Below the pieces are notes generated by a model. The model worked only from the letters and a program-made list of their open reading frames with translations. It did not search any database and was not told the DNA's origin. Below, piece by piece: positions 27,747 through 37,060 of a stretch of DNA of 64,000 nt. The stretch lies in the NCBI GenBank assembly GCA_965115835.1, contig OZ220471.1:186001-250000 (forward strand), written 5' to 3'. The stretch's first letter is position 1. Each line of letters opens with the position of its first letter. A program made the position numbers and the translations under genes. This DNA comes from Foliamicus sp965115835 (GTDB lineage Bacteria; Pseudomonadota; Gammaproteobacteria; Steroidobacterales; Foliamicaceae).

Positions 27747-28213
27747 ATCAGCAGGTCCACAAGCGGACGGTCGGCAGGCAAAAATCCCATCTCACCGAGG
27801 CGTTCCGGAAACTCCCAGGCCAGTTCCTGGCCTTCGCGCCCCTGCGGGGCGCCGGAGTATTCCCGCACCAGGTAGAAATGCAGCTCGACCGTCCGATCCG
27901 GATATTCCTGTTGGTAGCTCATGGTCCGCGACGCCCGGCGGACCGAAACGCCAAGCTCCTCGTACAACTCGCGGTCCAGCGCCTGCCGTGGCTCTTCCCC
28001 GGCCCGGACCTTGCCGCCGGGAAATTCCCAGGCGCCTGCCAGATGCTTGCCCGGCAGCCTCCGGGAGACCAGCACACGCCCGTCGCTGCGCCGGATTACC
28101 CCGGCCGCCACCCGCACCGCCCCCACCCTCAAGCCCCCGGGATATCCCTGGCGCCAGAGTTCAATCCACGCCGTTCGCGGTACGGAACTGCAGGCGGCGT
28201 GCGCCATGGACAT
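27707..28213 (-). CDS. mutT: MutT-like Nudix hydrolase (8-oxo-dGTP diphosphatase)
   Basis: Up to 168 residues. The Nudix box is GGKVRAGEEPRQALDRELYE followed by ELG, with all Glu residues in place. FPGG and the VAAGVIRRSDGRVLVSRR start are typical of MutT, which removes 8-oxo-dGTP. The ATG at 28213 has no Shine-Dalgarno sequence. A GTG at 28126, just before VGAVRVAAGVI and behind GGGGG, may be the true start and would give about 139 residues, closer to the family's usual 130. It is convergent with zapD (40-base overlap) and divergent from hpf. Confidence 0.87.
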   Translation of the reverse strand: MSMAHAACSSVPRTAWIELWRQGYPGGLRVGAVRVAAGVIRRSDGRVLVSRRLPGKHLAGAWEFPGGKVRAGEEPRQALDRELYEELGVSVRRASRTMSYQQEYPDRTVELHFYLVREYSGAPQGREGQELAWEFPERLGEMGFLPADRPLVDLLIQQTASLKKKSDR

Positions 28214-28245
28214 GACATATCGCAGTTACCGAATGGAGGAGCACA

Positions 28246-28566
28246 ATGCAGCTTAACTTGAGCGGACACCACCTGGAGATTACGCCCCGAACGCGAGAAT
28301 ACGCAAACAACAAGTTCAAGCGTATTCAACGCCACTTCAGCCGGGTCACGCAGATCCATTGCGTCTTGTCTGCGGAGAAATCGCACTACAAGGCCGAGGC
28401 CACCGTGCATCTCAGCCAGGGTCGGCTGCATGCCGATGCCGTGCGCCACGACCTGCGGGCAGCGGTGGACGAACTGGTGGAGAAACTCGACCGTCAGGTG
28501 CGCCGGCACAAGGAAAAACTGCACGACCATCACGCCCGGAAAGCTCCGCATCACGGCCTGGGCTGA
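28246..28566 (+). CDS. hpf: Ribosome hibernation promoting factor
   Basis: 106 residues of the short HPF/RaiA fold: MQLNLSGHHLEITPRTREYA, IHCVLSAEKSHYKAEATVHL, LHADAVRHDLRAAVDELVEKLDRQ and a basic tail. It binds the 30S decoding centre to form inactive 100S ribosomes in stationary phase. GGAGGAG lies upstream of the ATG. It stands apart from rpoN/ptsN, its usual neighbours. Confidence 0.94.
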   Translation: MQLNLSGHHLEITPRTREYANNKFKRIQRHFSRVTQIHCVLSAEKSHYKAEATVHLSQGRLHADAVRHDLRAAVDELVEKLDRQVRRHKEKLHDHHARKAPHHGLG

Positions 28567-28765
28567 CTGCGTTTCGCGCGTTCGCGCGCGAGCCTGACCG
28601 GGGCCCCATGGCGGAGCGAGCATGGGCGTTCCGGGCGCGCCGGGAGTCGTCCGCAAACCGCAAGGGGCAAGCCCGCCACAGGCTGTCGTTGCAGGTAGCG
28701 GCGCCAACATGAGGTCAGGCAAGAGCTTGCAAGGGGGTGGTCTGGTCCGACGAGACATGCGCGGG

Positions 28766-30112
28766 CTATAACAGGAGCATGCTCGCCAGGCCAAGAAAGG
28801 CCGCAAAGCCGATGACATCGGTAATGGTTGTGAGCGCCACACCGCCTGCCAGCGCCGGGTCGATTCCGATGCGGCGCAAGACCAACGGCACAAGCACCCC
28901 CGACGCCGCTGCGGCCAGCAGGTTGATCGCAATCGCCGCGGCGGCTATCAGGGCCACTGCAAGGTTGCGGAACACGCCGAAGGTAACCAGCGCCACGATC
29001 AGGGCCCAGCCCAGCCCGTTCAGCAGTCCCACCGCCAGTTCCTTGAAGAACAGCCAGCGCACATTGGAGTTCTGAACCCGGCCCTGCGAGAGCCCCCGCA
29101 CCATCAGCGTGAGCGTCTGGCTGCCGGCAATCCCGCCCATGCTGGCCACCACCGGCAACAGCACGGCGAGCAACGCCACCTTCTCGACTGCCGGTTCGAA
29201 CCAGGCCACCACGCCGGCTGCGGCCAGGGCGGTAACCAGATTCAACCCCAGCCACAGCGCCCGCCGGCCGGTGCTTGTCGCCACCGGCGCAAACATGTCG
29301 TCTTCTTCGTCCAGACCCACCGAACCGAGAAATTCGCGATCCGTCTGTTCGCGCAGTGCGTCCACCACGTCATCGGCGGTAATCTGCCCGATCAGCTTGC
29401 CCTCGTCGTCCACCACGGCCGCTACCGGGCTGTCGATGTTCTGAAACTGAATAATCACCTCGGCGGCGGGAGTGTCACAGTGAATCGGACGCGCTTGGGC
29501 ATCCATCGAATTACCCACGGTTGCGTCCGGCGAACCGCCCAGCAGGTCGCGCACCTGCAAGATGCCCCGGTAGCGCTGCTTGTGGTCGACAACATGAACG
29601 CAAAGATCTTCCGGCAATTCCGGATGCGAGCGCAGGTAGCCGAGCACTTCCTCAAGCGTCATTTCCGGATGCGCCGAAACTGTTTCCGGCGCCATGAGCC
29701 CGCCGGCCGAATCCGGCGGAAACGTGAGCACGGACTGCAGGAGGCGCCGCTCCTCCTTGTCCAGCGAACGAATGATGCGTTCGGTAATCTCGTCGGGGAG
29801 GTCGGCAACGAGATCCGCAAGGTCATCAAGCGCCAAACCCTCGGCGGCATCCACCAGTGCGGCGGATTCCATGCCTGCCATGATCTGGGCGCGGACCTCG
29901 TCGTTCAGTTCGACCAGGATCTCGCCTTCATCCTCCTCGTCGACCAGCTCCCAGGCCAGGGCGCGCCGCGCCGGCGGGAGGGATTCGAGCAGCAGCGCGG
30001 ATTCGCGCGGATTCAGCGAATGGACGAGACGGCGCAGGCGTGGCCTGGTGTCCGCCGCCAGAAGGCTGCGGAGCGCTTCCCGCCGGGAAGAATCGTGTGC
30101 GCGCTCCGGCAT
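28766..30112 (-). CDS. mgtE: MgtE-family magnesium transporter
   Basis: 448 residues. The N-terminal superhelical domain (about 20-130) has ALDDLADLVADLPDE. A CBS pair follows (about 135-255: SAGGLMAPETVSAHPEMTL, PVAAVVDDEGKLIGQITADD), then a plug helix and five C-terminal membrane segments with LPVVASMGGIAGSQTLTLMVRG and the pore region TTITDVIGF. It is a Mg-gated Mg channel. It starts 61 bases after pyk on the same strand, so it may be the last gene of the glycolytic operon. No Mg riboswitch space is seen. Confidence 0.95.
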   Translation of the reverse strand: MPERAHDSSRREALRSLLAADTRPRLRRLVHSLNPRESALLLESLPPARRALAWELVDEEDEGEILVELNDEVRAQIMAGMESAALVDAAEGLALDDLADLVADLPDEITERIIRSLDKEERRLLQSVLTFPPDSAGGLMAPETVSAHPEMTLEEVLGYLRSHPELPEDLCVHVVDHKQRYRGILQVRDLLGGSPDATVGNSMDAQARPIHCDTPAAEVIIQFQNIDSPVAAVVDDEGKLIGQITADDVVDALREQTDREFLGSVGLDEEDDMFAPVATSTGRRALWLGLNLVTALAAAGVVAWFEPAVEKVALLAVLLPVVASMGGIAGSQTLTLMVRGLSQGRVQNSNVRWLFFKELAVGLLNGLGWALIVALVTFGVFRNLAVALIAAAAIAINLLAAAASGVLVPLVLRRIGIDPALAGGVALTTITDVIGFAAFLGLASMLLL

Positions 30113-30173
30113 CCTTGTTCGCCCGTCTCGTTCATGGCAGGCGATATTGTACCGAATCGCCCCCCGGCCACGG

Positions 30174-31604
30174 TCAGAATTCGAGCGGCAGTATGGTCAG
30201 CGAATCGGTATGGCCCGACACGCCCATGATGGCGCCCTTGGTAATGATTACCAGATCGCGGGGCTTCAGGCCGCCCACCTCCCTCAGGCGCTCGAAAACC
30301 TCTCGAAACAGCTTGTCGGCCCGGGTTTCGGTTACATCGAAGGCTACCGGCACCACGCCGCGATACAGCGTCACCCTGCGCTGCGTGGCCGCGTGCCGCG
30401 TCAGCGCGAATATGGGAATATCGGCACGGATGCGGGACATCCACAGGGCCGTGGCGCCCGACTCCGTCAGCGCGACGATTGCCCGCACCTCCATGTGGTT
30501 GGCGGCGTACATGGCCGCCTTGGCGATTCCCTCGTCCACGCGACTGAAGGTGCCCTCGGTAACCGGACTGGCCTCGTTGCGTGCGGGCATCCACGCTTCC
30601 GCGCCCTGACATATGGAAGCCATGGCGGCCACGGCATCGGTGGCGTATTTGCCCACGGCGCTTTCCGCGGACAGCATGACGGCATCGCTTCCGTCCATCA
30701 CCGCATTGGAGACATCGGACACTTCGGCCCTTGTGGGTACGGGGCGGTCGATCATCGATTCCATCATCTGGGTAGCGGTAATCACTACCCGGTGGCGGTT
30801 GCGCGCGCGCCGGATAATGGATTTCTGCAGGCCGATCAGCCCCTCGTAGCCGGTCTCGATCCCGAGGTCGCCACGCGCCACCATTACGGCGTCCGCGGCA
30901 TCGAGAATTTCGTCGAGATTGTCCAGGGCTTCGGAACGCTCGATCTTGGCAATGAGGTGCGCCGAACCGCCGGCGCTGCGGATCAGCTCGCGCGCGGCTT
31001 CGATGTCCGCGCCGTCGCGCACGAAGGACACCGCGATCCAGTCCAGTCCCGCTTCCGCCGCCAGCTTGAGGTCGGCGCAGTCCTCATCGGTAAGCGCGGG
31101 TACCGACAGCAGGCCGCCTCCACGCTTGTTGACGCCCTTGTGATCGGACACCACGCCACCATGCACGACACGGCAATACACCCGCCGGCCCCGGGTCTTC
31201 AGCACCTGCAACTCCACATTGCCGTCGTCCAGCAGAAGGGTGTCTCCCTCGACCACATCCTCGCCCAGCGTGGTTATGTTCAGCCCCACGCCGGCCGCAT
31301 TGCCGGCGCGGTTGTCCAGGTCGGGATCGAGAAAGAACTCCGCGTCGTTCACAAGCCGCACGGAGCCGTCCCGAAAACCGGCAATGCGGATTTTCGGACC
31401 CTGCAGATCGCCCAGCAGCCCCAGGCGCCGGCCGAGCTGGTCCGCCATGCGGCGCACTTCGTCGATCCGGCGGTAGCGATCCTTCCAGTCGCCGTGCGAG
31501 AAATTGAGCCGGAGCACATCGGCGCCGCTTTCCATGACGCCCCGCAACACCTCGGGCCGGTCCGTGGCAGGCCCCAGGGTTGCAATGATCTTGGTGCGGC
31601 GCAT
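30174..31604 (-). CDS. pyk: Pyruvate kinase
   Basis: 476 residues from the ATG at 31604 (MRRTKIIATLGPATDRP). Family features: RLNFSHG, LGDLQGPKIRI, the catalytic Lys in HLIAKIERSEA, VMVARGDLGIE, ITATQMMESM and DAVMLSAESAVGKYATDAV. It makes ATP and pyruvate from phosphoenolpyruvate. It starts 29 bases after pgk. The open frame runs further upstream into pgk but that extension is not coding. Confidence 0.96.
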   Translation of the reverse strand: MRRTKIIATLGPATDRPEVLRGVMESGADVLRLNFSHGDWKDRYRRIDEVRRMADQLGRRLGLLGDLQGPKIRIAGFRDGSVRLVNDAEFFLDPDLDNRAGNAAGVGLNITTLGEDVVEGDTLLLDDGNVELQVLKTRGRRVYCRVVHGGVVSDHKGVNKRGGGLLSVPALTDEDCADLKLAAEAGLDWIAVSFVRDGADIEAARELIRSAGGSAHLIAKIERSEALDNLDEILDAADAVMVARGDLGIETGYEGLIGLQKSIIRRARNRHRVVITATQMMESMIDRPVPTRAEVSDVSNAVMDGSDAVMLSAESAVGKYATDAVAAMASICQGAEAWMPARNEASPVTEGTFSRVDEGIAKAAMYAANHMEVRAIVALTESGATALWMSRIRADIPIFALTRHAATQRRVTLYRGVVPVAFDVTETRADKLFREVFERLREVGGLKPRDLVIITKGAIMGVSGHTDSLTILPLEF

Positions 31605-31633
31605 ATGCGCGGCATCATACACGGCAGGCCCGC

Positions 31634-32806
31634 TCAGGCCGTTGTCCGGGCGCGGTCCCGGAGCACGGCGACAGTTGGCAGCTCGCTGCCTTCCAGCCAG
31701 GCCAGCATGGCGCCTCCGCCCGTGCACAGGTGGTCCACTGCCGCCGCCAGACCGAAGTGATCGAGAGCCCGCAAGGTGTCGCCGCCGCCAGCCAGACGGT
31801 AGCCCTTGCTGGCGGCGACGGCTTCCGCAATCCTGCGGGTACCGGCTGCGAAGGCCTCGATCTCGAACAGGCCCACGGGGCCGTTCCATATCACCGTGCC
31901 GGCGCCGGCAATCGCCTGCGCATGGCGTTGCGCCGTTTCAGGCCCGATATCGAGGATCATCTCCCGCGGGCCCACCCCATCAATCCTGTCGATACGCGCT
32001 TCCCCGGCCCGGTTCGGAGAAGGCGCGACCACCGCGTCTGCAGGCAGCAGGACTTGCGCCCGGCTGTCGAGCACTTCCAGGGCTTGCGGATACAGATCGG
32101 GCTCTGCGAGGGAAGCGCCGGTCGACACGCCCCTCGCGCCGAGAAGGGTATTGGCAATCCCGCCACCGGGTATCAGCACATCGGCCTTTGCAGCCAGAGC
32201 GACCAAGAGGCCCAGCTTTGCGGACACCTTGGCGCCGCCGACAATGGCCACCAGGGGGCGGGATGGAGCGGCAAGGGCCGCCTCCAGAGCCGCAAGTTCA
32301 GCCAAAAGCAGGGGGCCGGCGCAAGCCTCGCGCGCCGCCATCGCCACCGCGTGGACACTGGCGTGCGTCCGGTGGGCGCTGGCAAACGCATCCATGACGT
32401 ACAGGTCGCACAGGGCCGCCATTCGCCTTCCGAGTTGCGCCGAGTCTGCTCTTTCGCCCTGGTTGAAACGCACGTTTTCGCACAGCGCCACTTCTCCCGG
32501 GGCCACTTGCAGGCCGTCCAGCCAATCACGCTTCAGCGGAACGGGCATGCGCAAGGCGCGGCCGAGTTCGCCGGCGACCGGCGTCAGGGAATAGCGCCGG
32601 TCGAAAGTTCCCTCTTGCGGGCGCCCCAGGTGCGAAACAACCATGACCGCCGCCCCGCGCTGCAGGCAATGGCGGATGGCTGGAAGAGCCGCCCGTATGC
32701 GCCGGTCGTTGGCTACCCGGCCGGCTTTCAGGGGAACGTTGAGGTCCGCCCGAATCATGACCCGCCGCCCGGTCACTTCGGCAGCGGTCAGGGCGGGAAG
32801 CGGCAT
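31634..32806 (-). CDS. pgk: Phosphoglycerate kinase
   Basis: 390 residues from the ATG at 32806, which shares one base with the gap stop (TGATG). The 3-PG site is RADLNVPL, SHLGRP and ENVRF; the nucleotide site is GGAKVSAKLGLL, WNGPVGLFE and LAGGGDTLRAL. It transfers phosphate from 1,3-bisphosphoglycerate to ADP. It is translationally coupled to gap. Confidence 0.97.
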   Translation of the reverse strand: MPLPALTAAEVTGRRVMIRADLNVPLKAGRVANDRRIRAALPAIRHCLQRGAAVMVVSHLGRPQEGTFDRRYSLTPVAGELGRALRMPVPLKRDWLDGLQVAPGEVALCENVRFNQGERADSAQLGRRMAALCDLYVMDAFASAHRTHASVHAVAMAAREACAGPLLLAELAALEAALAAPSRPLVAIVGGAKVSAKLGLLVALAAKADVLIPGGGIANTLLGARGVSTGASLAEPDLYPQALEVLDSRAQVLLPADAVVAPSPNRAGEARIDRIDGVGPREMILDIGPETAQRHAQAIAGAGTVIWNGPVGLFEIEAFAAGTRRIAEAVAASKGYRLAGGGDTLRALDHFGLAAAVDHLCTGGGAMLAWLEGSELPTVAVLRDRARTTA

Positions 32807-33819
32807 CAGGGGGCGTTGAGCAGCGCCAGGGTGGTGTCCAGCATGCGGTTGGCGAAGCCCCACTCGTTGTCGTACCAGGCGCATACCTTCACGAGGTCGC
32901 CGCCGAGCACTTTCGTCATGCTGCTGTCGTACACCGACGAACAGGGGCAGTGATTGAAGTCGGTGGAAACCAGAGGTTCGTCGTTTACCGCCAGGATGCC
33001 CTGCAACTCGCCGTCGGCGGCGGCCTGCATGGCCGCGTCGATCTCTTCCACCGTGGTGGCGCGCGAGGCGCGGAAAGTCAGGTCCACGAGCGAGACATTG
33101 AGGGTGGGCACGCGCACCGAGAAACCGTCCAGCCGCCCATCCAGCGCCGGCAGCACCAGGCCCACGGCGGCGGCCGCGCCGGTGCGGGTGGGAATCATCG
33201 ATTGGGTGGCGGAACGCGCGCGCCGCAAGTCCTTGTGGAAGACATCCGTGAGCACCTGATCGTTGGTGTAGCTGTGCACCGTGTTCATGATTCCGTGTTC
33301 GATGCCTACGGCCGCGTGCAGCACCTTGGCCAGCGGCGCGAGACAATTGGTGGTGCACGAGGCGTTGGAGACCAGCGTGTGACTCGAGCGCAGCACATCG
33401 TGGTTGACGCCATACACCACCGTGGCGTCCATGTCCTTGCCGGCAGGCGCGGAGACCACCACGCGTCTGGCGCCCGCCTGCAGATGAGCCTTGGCCTTGC
33501 TTCGCGTGCAGAACAGTCCGGTACATTCCAGCACTGCGTCCACGCCCAGTTCCGCCCAGGGCAGCTGTTCGGGGTTGCGCTCGGCCAGCACCCGGATCCG
33601 ATCGTCGTCCACCAGGAGCGCATCGCCGTCCACTGCAACGCGGGCGCCGAAACGCCCGTGGGCGCTGTCGTGGCGTGTAAGGTGGGCGTTGCTGTCCGGG
33701 TCGGCCAGATCGTTGATCGCAACGATCCGCATTGCGCTGCGATGTTGCTCCTCGTACAGCGCGCGCAGGATGCAGCGTCCGATTCGCCCGTAGCCGTTGA
33801 TTGCAATTCTTGCGGTCAC
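32806..33819 (-). CDS. gap: Type I glyceraldehyde-3-phosphate (or erythrose-4-phosphate) dehydrogenase
   Basis: 337 residues. NAD-binding AINGYGRIGR, catalytic Cys155 in SNASCTTNC, His in HSYTNDQ, and AWYDNEWGFANRM are all present. The N-terminal insert IVAINDLADPDSNAHLTRHD and HGRFGARV, and the position between tkt and pgk, resemble the Epd group of pseudomonads, where erythrose-4-phosphate dehydrogenase feeds pyridoxal-phosphate synthesis. As the only such gene in a tkt-gap-pgk-pyk run it could serve glycolysis, or both roles. The sequence alone does not settle this. Confidence 0.9.
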   Translation of the reverse strand: MTARIAINGYGRIGRCILRALYEEQHRSAMRIVAINDLADPDSNAHLTRHDSAHGRFGARVAVDGDALLVDDDRIRVLAERNPEQLPWAELGVDAVLECTGLFCTRSKAKAHLQAGARRVVVSAPAGKDMDATVVYGVNHDVLRSSHTLVSNASCTTNCLAPLAKVLHAAVGIEHGIMNTVHSYTNDQVLTDVFHKDLRRARSATQSMIPTRTGAAAAVGLVLPALDGRLDGFSVRVPTLNVSLVDLTFRASRATTVEEIDAAMQAAADGELQGILAVNDEPLVSTDFNHCPCSSVYDSSMTKVLGGDLVKVCAWYDNEWGFANRMLDTTLALLNAP

Positions 33820-33829
33820 TTGCTTCTCC

Positions 33830-35878
33830 TTAAAGTCTGCTTCCTTGGTTGCGCGCCTCGGCGATGGATTCGCGAGCCAGGGCCGCTATCGCCTCCGCCG
33901 TAAATCCAAAGTGTTCGAACAACCGGTCGCCGGGCGCCGATTCGCCAAAGCGGGCGATCCCCAGAATGCGGCCGTCCGGGCCGGCGATGCCTGGCCAACC
34001 TCCCGGGACGCCGGCTTCCGCCACCACCCGCGCCCGCACCCTTTCCGGCAGCACGGACTCGCGGTACTCCGCGTCCTGACGCCTGAAGACCTGCAGACAG
34101 GGCATCGAAACCACGCGGGCGGCCACGCCCTCGACTGCCAGCAAGTCCGCCGCGCCCATGGCCAACTGCACTTCCGACCCGGTCGAGATCAACAGCACAT
34201 CGGGCTCGCCGGAGGTTTCCCCATGGAGCACATAGCCGCCGCGCGCCACCTGCGCGAGTTGCTCGGCGGTGCGCTTCTGGGCCGGCAGGTTCTGACGCGA
34301 CAGCGTCAGGCTGGTGGGGCCGTCGAGGCGCTCGATGGCCTCGCGCCAGGCTACTGCTGTCTCCACGGCGTCGCAGGGCCGCCACACGCGCATGTCTGGA
34401 ATGATGCGCAGCGCCTCAAGGTGCTCTATGGGTTGGTGAGTCGGTCCGTCTTCGCCTACTCCGATGGAGTCGTGAGTGAACACGAATATGCAACGCTGGC
34501 GCATGAGTGCGGCCATGCGCAGGGCATTGCGCTGGTAGTCGGAAAAGGTCAGGAAGGTGCCGCCATAGGGAATGAATCCGCCATGCAGGGCCATCCCGTT
34601 GAGCATGGCGCCCATGGCGAACTCGCGCACGCCGAAATGGATATAGTTGCCGCCGCCTTGGGCGGCGACATTCACGCAGCCCGAATGACGGGTGCAATTC
34701 GAGCCGGTCAGATCGGCCGAGCCCCCGATGAGTTCGGGCAGCATCGGCGCGAAGGCCTCCAAAGCGCCCAGCGACGACTTGCGGGTGGCCTCTGCCTTGC
34801 CCCCGGCGGCTTCGGCAGCGATTTTCCCGATCGCCTCGCGCGAGCGGGCCGTCCAATCGTCCGGCAACCGCCGCTGCATGCGGCGCTCGAACTCGGCAGC
34901 CAGATCGGGGTAGGCGCGCCGATAGGCGGCCAGCCGCTTTTGCCAATTCTCCGCCTGTCTGGCGCCGCGCCCGCGGATGTCCCAGGCGGAGCGAACCGCT
35001 TCGGGAATTTCAAAAGGCGGGTACGGCCAGTTCAGTGTCTCGCGCGCCGCCGCGACTTCCGCGTCTCCCAGAGGCGCTCCATGCGTTGCAGCCGTTCCCT
35101 GCTTGCCTGGCGCGCCAAAACCGATAATGGTGCGGGCGCACACCAGGCTGGGCCGATCGTGTTCGGCGACGGCCTCGTCCAGCGCCGCCTGGATAGCCCG
35201 GGCATCATGCCCGTCCACATTGCGCACCACATGCCAGCCGTACGCCTCGAACCGGCGGGGCGTGTCGTCCCGGAACCAGCCCCGAACCTCGCCGTCGATC
35301 GAGATTCCGTTGTCGTCATATACGCAGATCAGCTTGCCCAGTCGCAGTACTCCCGCCAGCGAACAGGCCTCGTGGGAAATGCCTTCCATGAGGCAACCGT
35401 CCCCCAGCAACACCCAGGTCCTGTGGTTGACGATCTCATGTCCGGGACGGTTGAACTCGGCTGCCAGCAGGCGTTCCGCCAGCGCCATGCCGACTGCGTT
35501 GGCCAGGCCCTGTCCCAACGGTCCGGTGGTTGTCTCTATGCCGATCCCGACATTGAGCTCGGGGTGACCGGCGGTGTGCGAGCCCAGCTGCCGGAACGCC
35601 TTGATCTGCTCCATGTCCAACGGATACCCGGCCAGGTGCGCCGCCGCATACAGCAGCATGGACCCGTGACCGTTGGACAGCACCAGACGGTCGCGGTCCG
35701 CCCATTCCTGTTGCGTGGGCGCAACCTTGAGGTAGTCGGAGTAGAGCAGCTCGGCAATGTCCGCCATGCCCATGGGCATGCCGGGATGGCCGGAATCGGC
35801 GCGCTGCACGGCGTCCATCGCCAGTGCGCGCAGGGCGTTTGCGCGCACCGGCCGGGCAGCTAGCGTTGCGGTCGCCAC
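33830..35878 (-). CDS. tkt: Transketolase
   Basis: 682 residues from GTG 35878. The thiamine-diphosphate fold shows MDAVQRADSGHPGMPMGMAD, LLGDGCLMEGISHEA (the GDG..N-type metal site is around DDNGISIDG), the Glu activator in NYIHFGVREFAMGAM, and THDSIGVGEDGPTHQPIEHL. It moves two-carbon units in the pentose phosphate pathway. It overlaps the upstream thioredoxin-like gene by 19 bases and sits 10 bases before gap. Confidence 0.97.
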   Translation of the reverse strand: MATATLAARPVRANALRALAMDAVQRADSGHPGMPMGMADIAELLYSDYLKVAPTQQEWADRDRLVLSNGHGSMLLYAAAHLAGYPLDMEQIKAFRQLGSHTAGHPELNVGIGIETTTGPLGQGLANAVGMALAERLLAAEFNRPGHEIVNHRTWVLLGDGCLMEGISHEACSLAGVLRLGKLICVYDDNGISIDGEVRGWFRDDTPRRFEAYGWHVVRNVDGHDARAIQAALDEAVAEHDRPSLVCARTIIGFGAPGKQGTAATHGAPLGDAEVAAARETLNWPYPPFEIPEAVRSAWDIRGRGARQAENWQKRLAAYRRAYPDLAAEFERRMQRRLPDDWTARSREAIGKIAAEAAGGKAEATRKSSLGALEAFAPMLPELIGGSADLTGSNCTRHSGCVNVAAQGGGNYIHFGVREFAMGAMLNGMALHGGFIPYGGTFLTFSDYQRNALRMAALMRQRCIFVFTHDSIGVGEDGPTHQPIEHLEALRIIPDMRVWRPCDAVETAVAWREAIERLDGPTSLTLSRQNLPAQKRTAEQLAQVARGGYVLHGETSGEPDVLLISTGSEVQLAMGAADLLAVEGVAARVVSMPCLQVFRRQDAEYRESVLPERVRARVVAEAGVPGGWPGIAGPDGRILGIARFGESAPGDRLFEHFGFTAEAIAALARESIAEARNQGSRL

Positions 35879-36417
35879 TTTATGGAGCAGCCCTGGCTGG
35901 AGTTCTGATCGCGGGGGCCGCGTCCCGTGCGGGCGATCCGGACCATCGCGTCGAAGAGCTCGCGCGGCGCGTCTGCGGGCGCTGCGCGGGATGTGCTGGC
36001 GTCCAGTCGTCCCCGGTATTGCAACTCGAAATCAGCGTTGTAGCCAAAGAAATCCGGCGTGCAAACGGCGCCGTAGCGCTGCGCGACATCTTGGGATTCG
36101 TCGTACAGGTACGGAAAGACAAAGCCCGCCTGCTCGGCCAGGGCCGCCATCCGGGGCGGGGAGTCGGCCGGGTAACGGCTCACATCGTTCGGCATGATTG
36201 CCACGCTGCCGACGCCGTGATCCCGCAACTCGGCAGTGTCTCGCGCTATTCTGCCCCGAATGGCCTGCACATAGGGGCAATGATTGCAAATGAACATCAC
36301 CAGCGTTCCGTTTTCTCCCGCGCAATCCTCCAGGCCGAACTCGCGTCCGTGTGGGTCCGGAAGCGTGAAACGGGGCGCCGGGGCGCCGAAATCGCAGGGT
36401 GGCGGACCCATCAGCAT
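35860..36417 (-). CDS. Thioredoxin-fold (AhpC/TSA-like) protein
   Basis: 185 residues. The ATG at 36417 is chosen for GGGAGGA upstream; the frame runs open to 36534. It starts CDFGAPAPRFTLPDPHGREF and has a CxxC active site in FICNHCPYVQAIRGR, then VAIMPNDVSRYPADSP and a cis-Pro-type region GAVCTPDFFGYN. This group of thioredoxin-family proteins is usually annotated as a putative thiol peroxidase or disulfide protein with unproven substrate. No signal peptide is seen, so it is cytoplasmic. It leads the tkt operon by overlap. Confidence 0.82.
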   Translation of the reverse strand: MLMGPPPCDFGAPAPRFTLPDPHGREFGLEDCAGENGTLVMFICNHCPYVQAIRGRIARDTAELRDHGVGSVAIMPNDVSRYPADSPPRMAALAEQAGFVFPYLYDESQDVAQRYGAVCTPDFFGYNADFELQYRGRLDASTSRAAPADAPRELFDAMVRIARTGRGPRDQNSSQGCSIKWRPQR

Positions 36418-37060
36418 GGTGTCCTCCCGGCTGTTTGACGCGGGCGCCGGCAAAAGGCGGCGGAAACCATCGGGAAAAGGTGTTGGCGCATCGTTTGAAG
36501 CCCGTTCGAAGAGAAGCGGCGGGAAGCCTCGCAAGCGGTTCCGCGAGGGCGCGAAATTCTAGCATGCGGCTGCATGGCCACCAACCGGCTGTTTTGCCCG
36601 ATCAGGACTATTCCAAAGTCGTGGCGAATCCAGATCCGTGCGCTGAGGTGCAGCGAGATGGTCCGTCCGTGGTCCGCTGGCGCGTCGGGTGACTTGTCGC
36701 ATTGCGTCACCCTGTCGGGCGGCGAAGTGGCGGTGGGCTTGTGGCATGTAGTCGAATCGCTTGTCGAGCTGCATGATCGGCAATTTCCGCCGACGATGCA
36801 AAGTTGTTCGTATAGGGACGAATAGCCGGGTTTGTGGCCATTCAGGCGTTGGACCGGAGCTGATTTTCGAGCATTGTCACGCTTGGCGGGAATTGCTGCA
36901 AACGAACTGTCAGGCCAACAATCCGGTCAGGACTTTGGAACAGCCCTGTTTGCCCGATGCGATGCGAGCCCCGGGCGGATCCGCAGCATACGCAACGGGG
37001 CGGCGTCGGGCGGGTGTGTTTTCGAGGCCGGCGCCGGCAGGCTCCGCTTATCATTGGTAA
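36418..37060. other. Long intergenic region carrying dispersed repeat copy B
   Basis: 643 bases between the divergent thioredoxin-like gene and the Lon-N gene. Several small open frames exist (for example 36559-36801 on the minus strand, 80 codons) but none shows a recognisable family. The 119-bp repeat lies at 36780-36898. It may be the eroded remains of a mobile element, but no terminal repeats can be identified. Confidence 0.5.
36780..36898 (+). repeat. 119-bp dispersed repeat, copy B
   Basis: A gapless match to 11395-11513 with 18 mismatches, the last 41 bases identical. Both copies lie in intergenic space on the same strand, upstream of a + strand gene (162 bases before the Lon-N gene here, 193 bases before the giant surface gene there). 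Confidence 0.85.

Noticed and set aside
36559..36801. Possible transposase remnant on the minus strand beside the 119-bp repeat
   Set aside because: The translation shows no DDE or other transposase motif, and no terminal inverted repeats or target-site duplication could be found.
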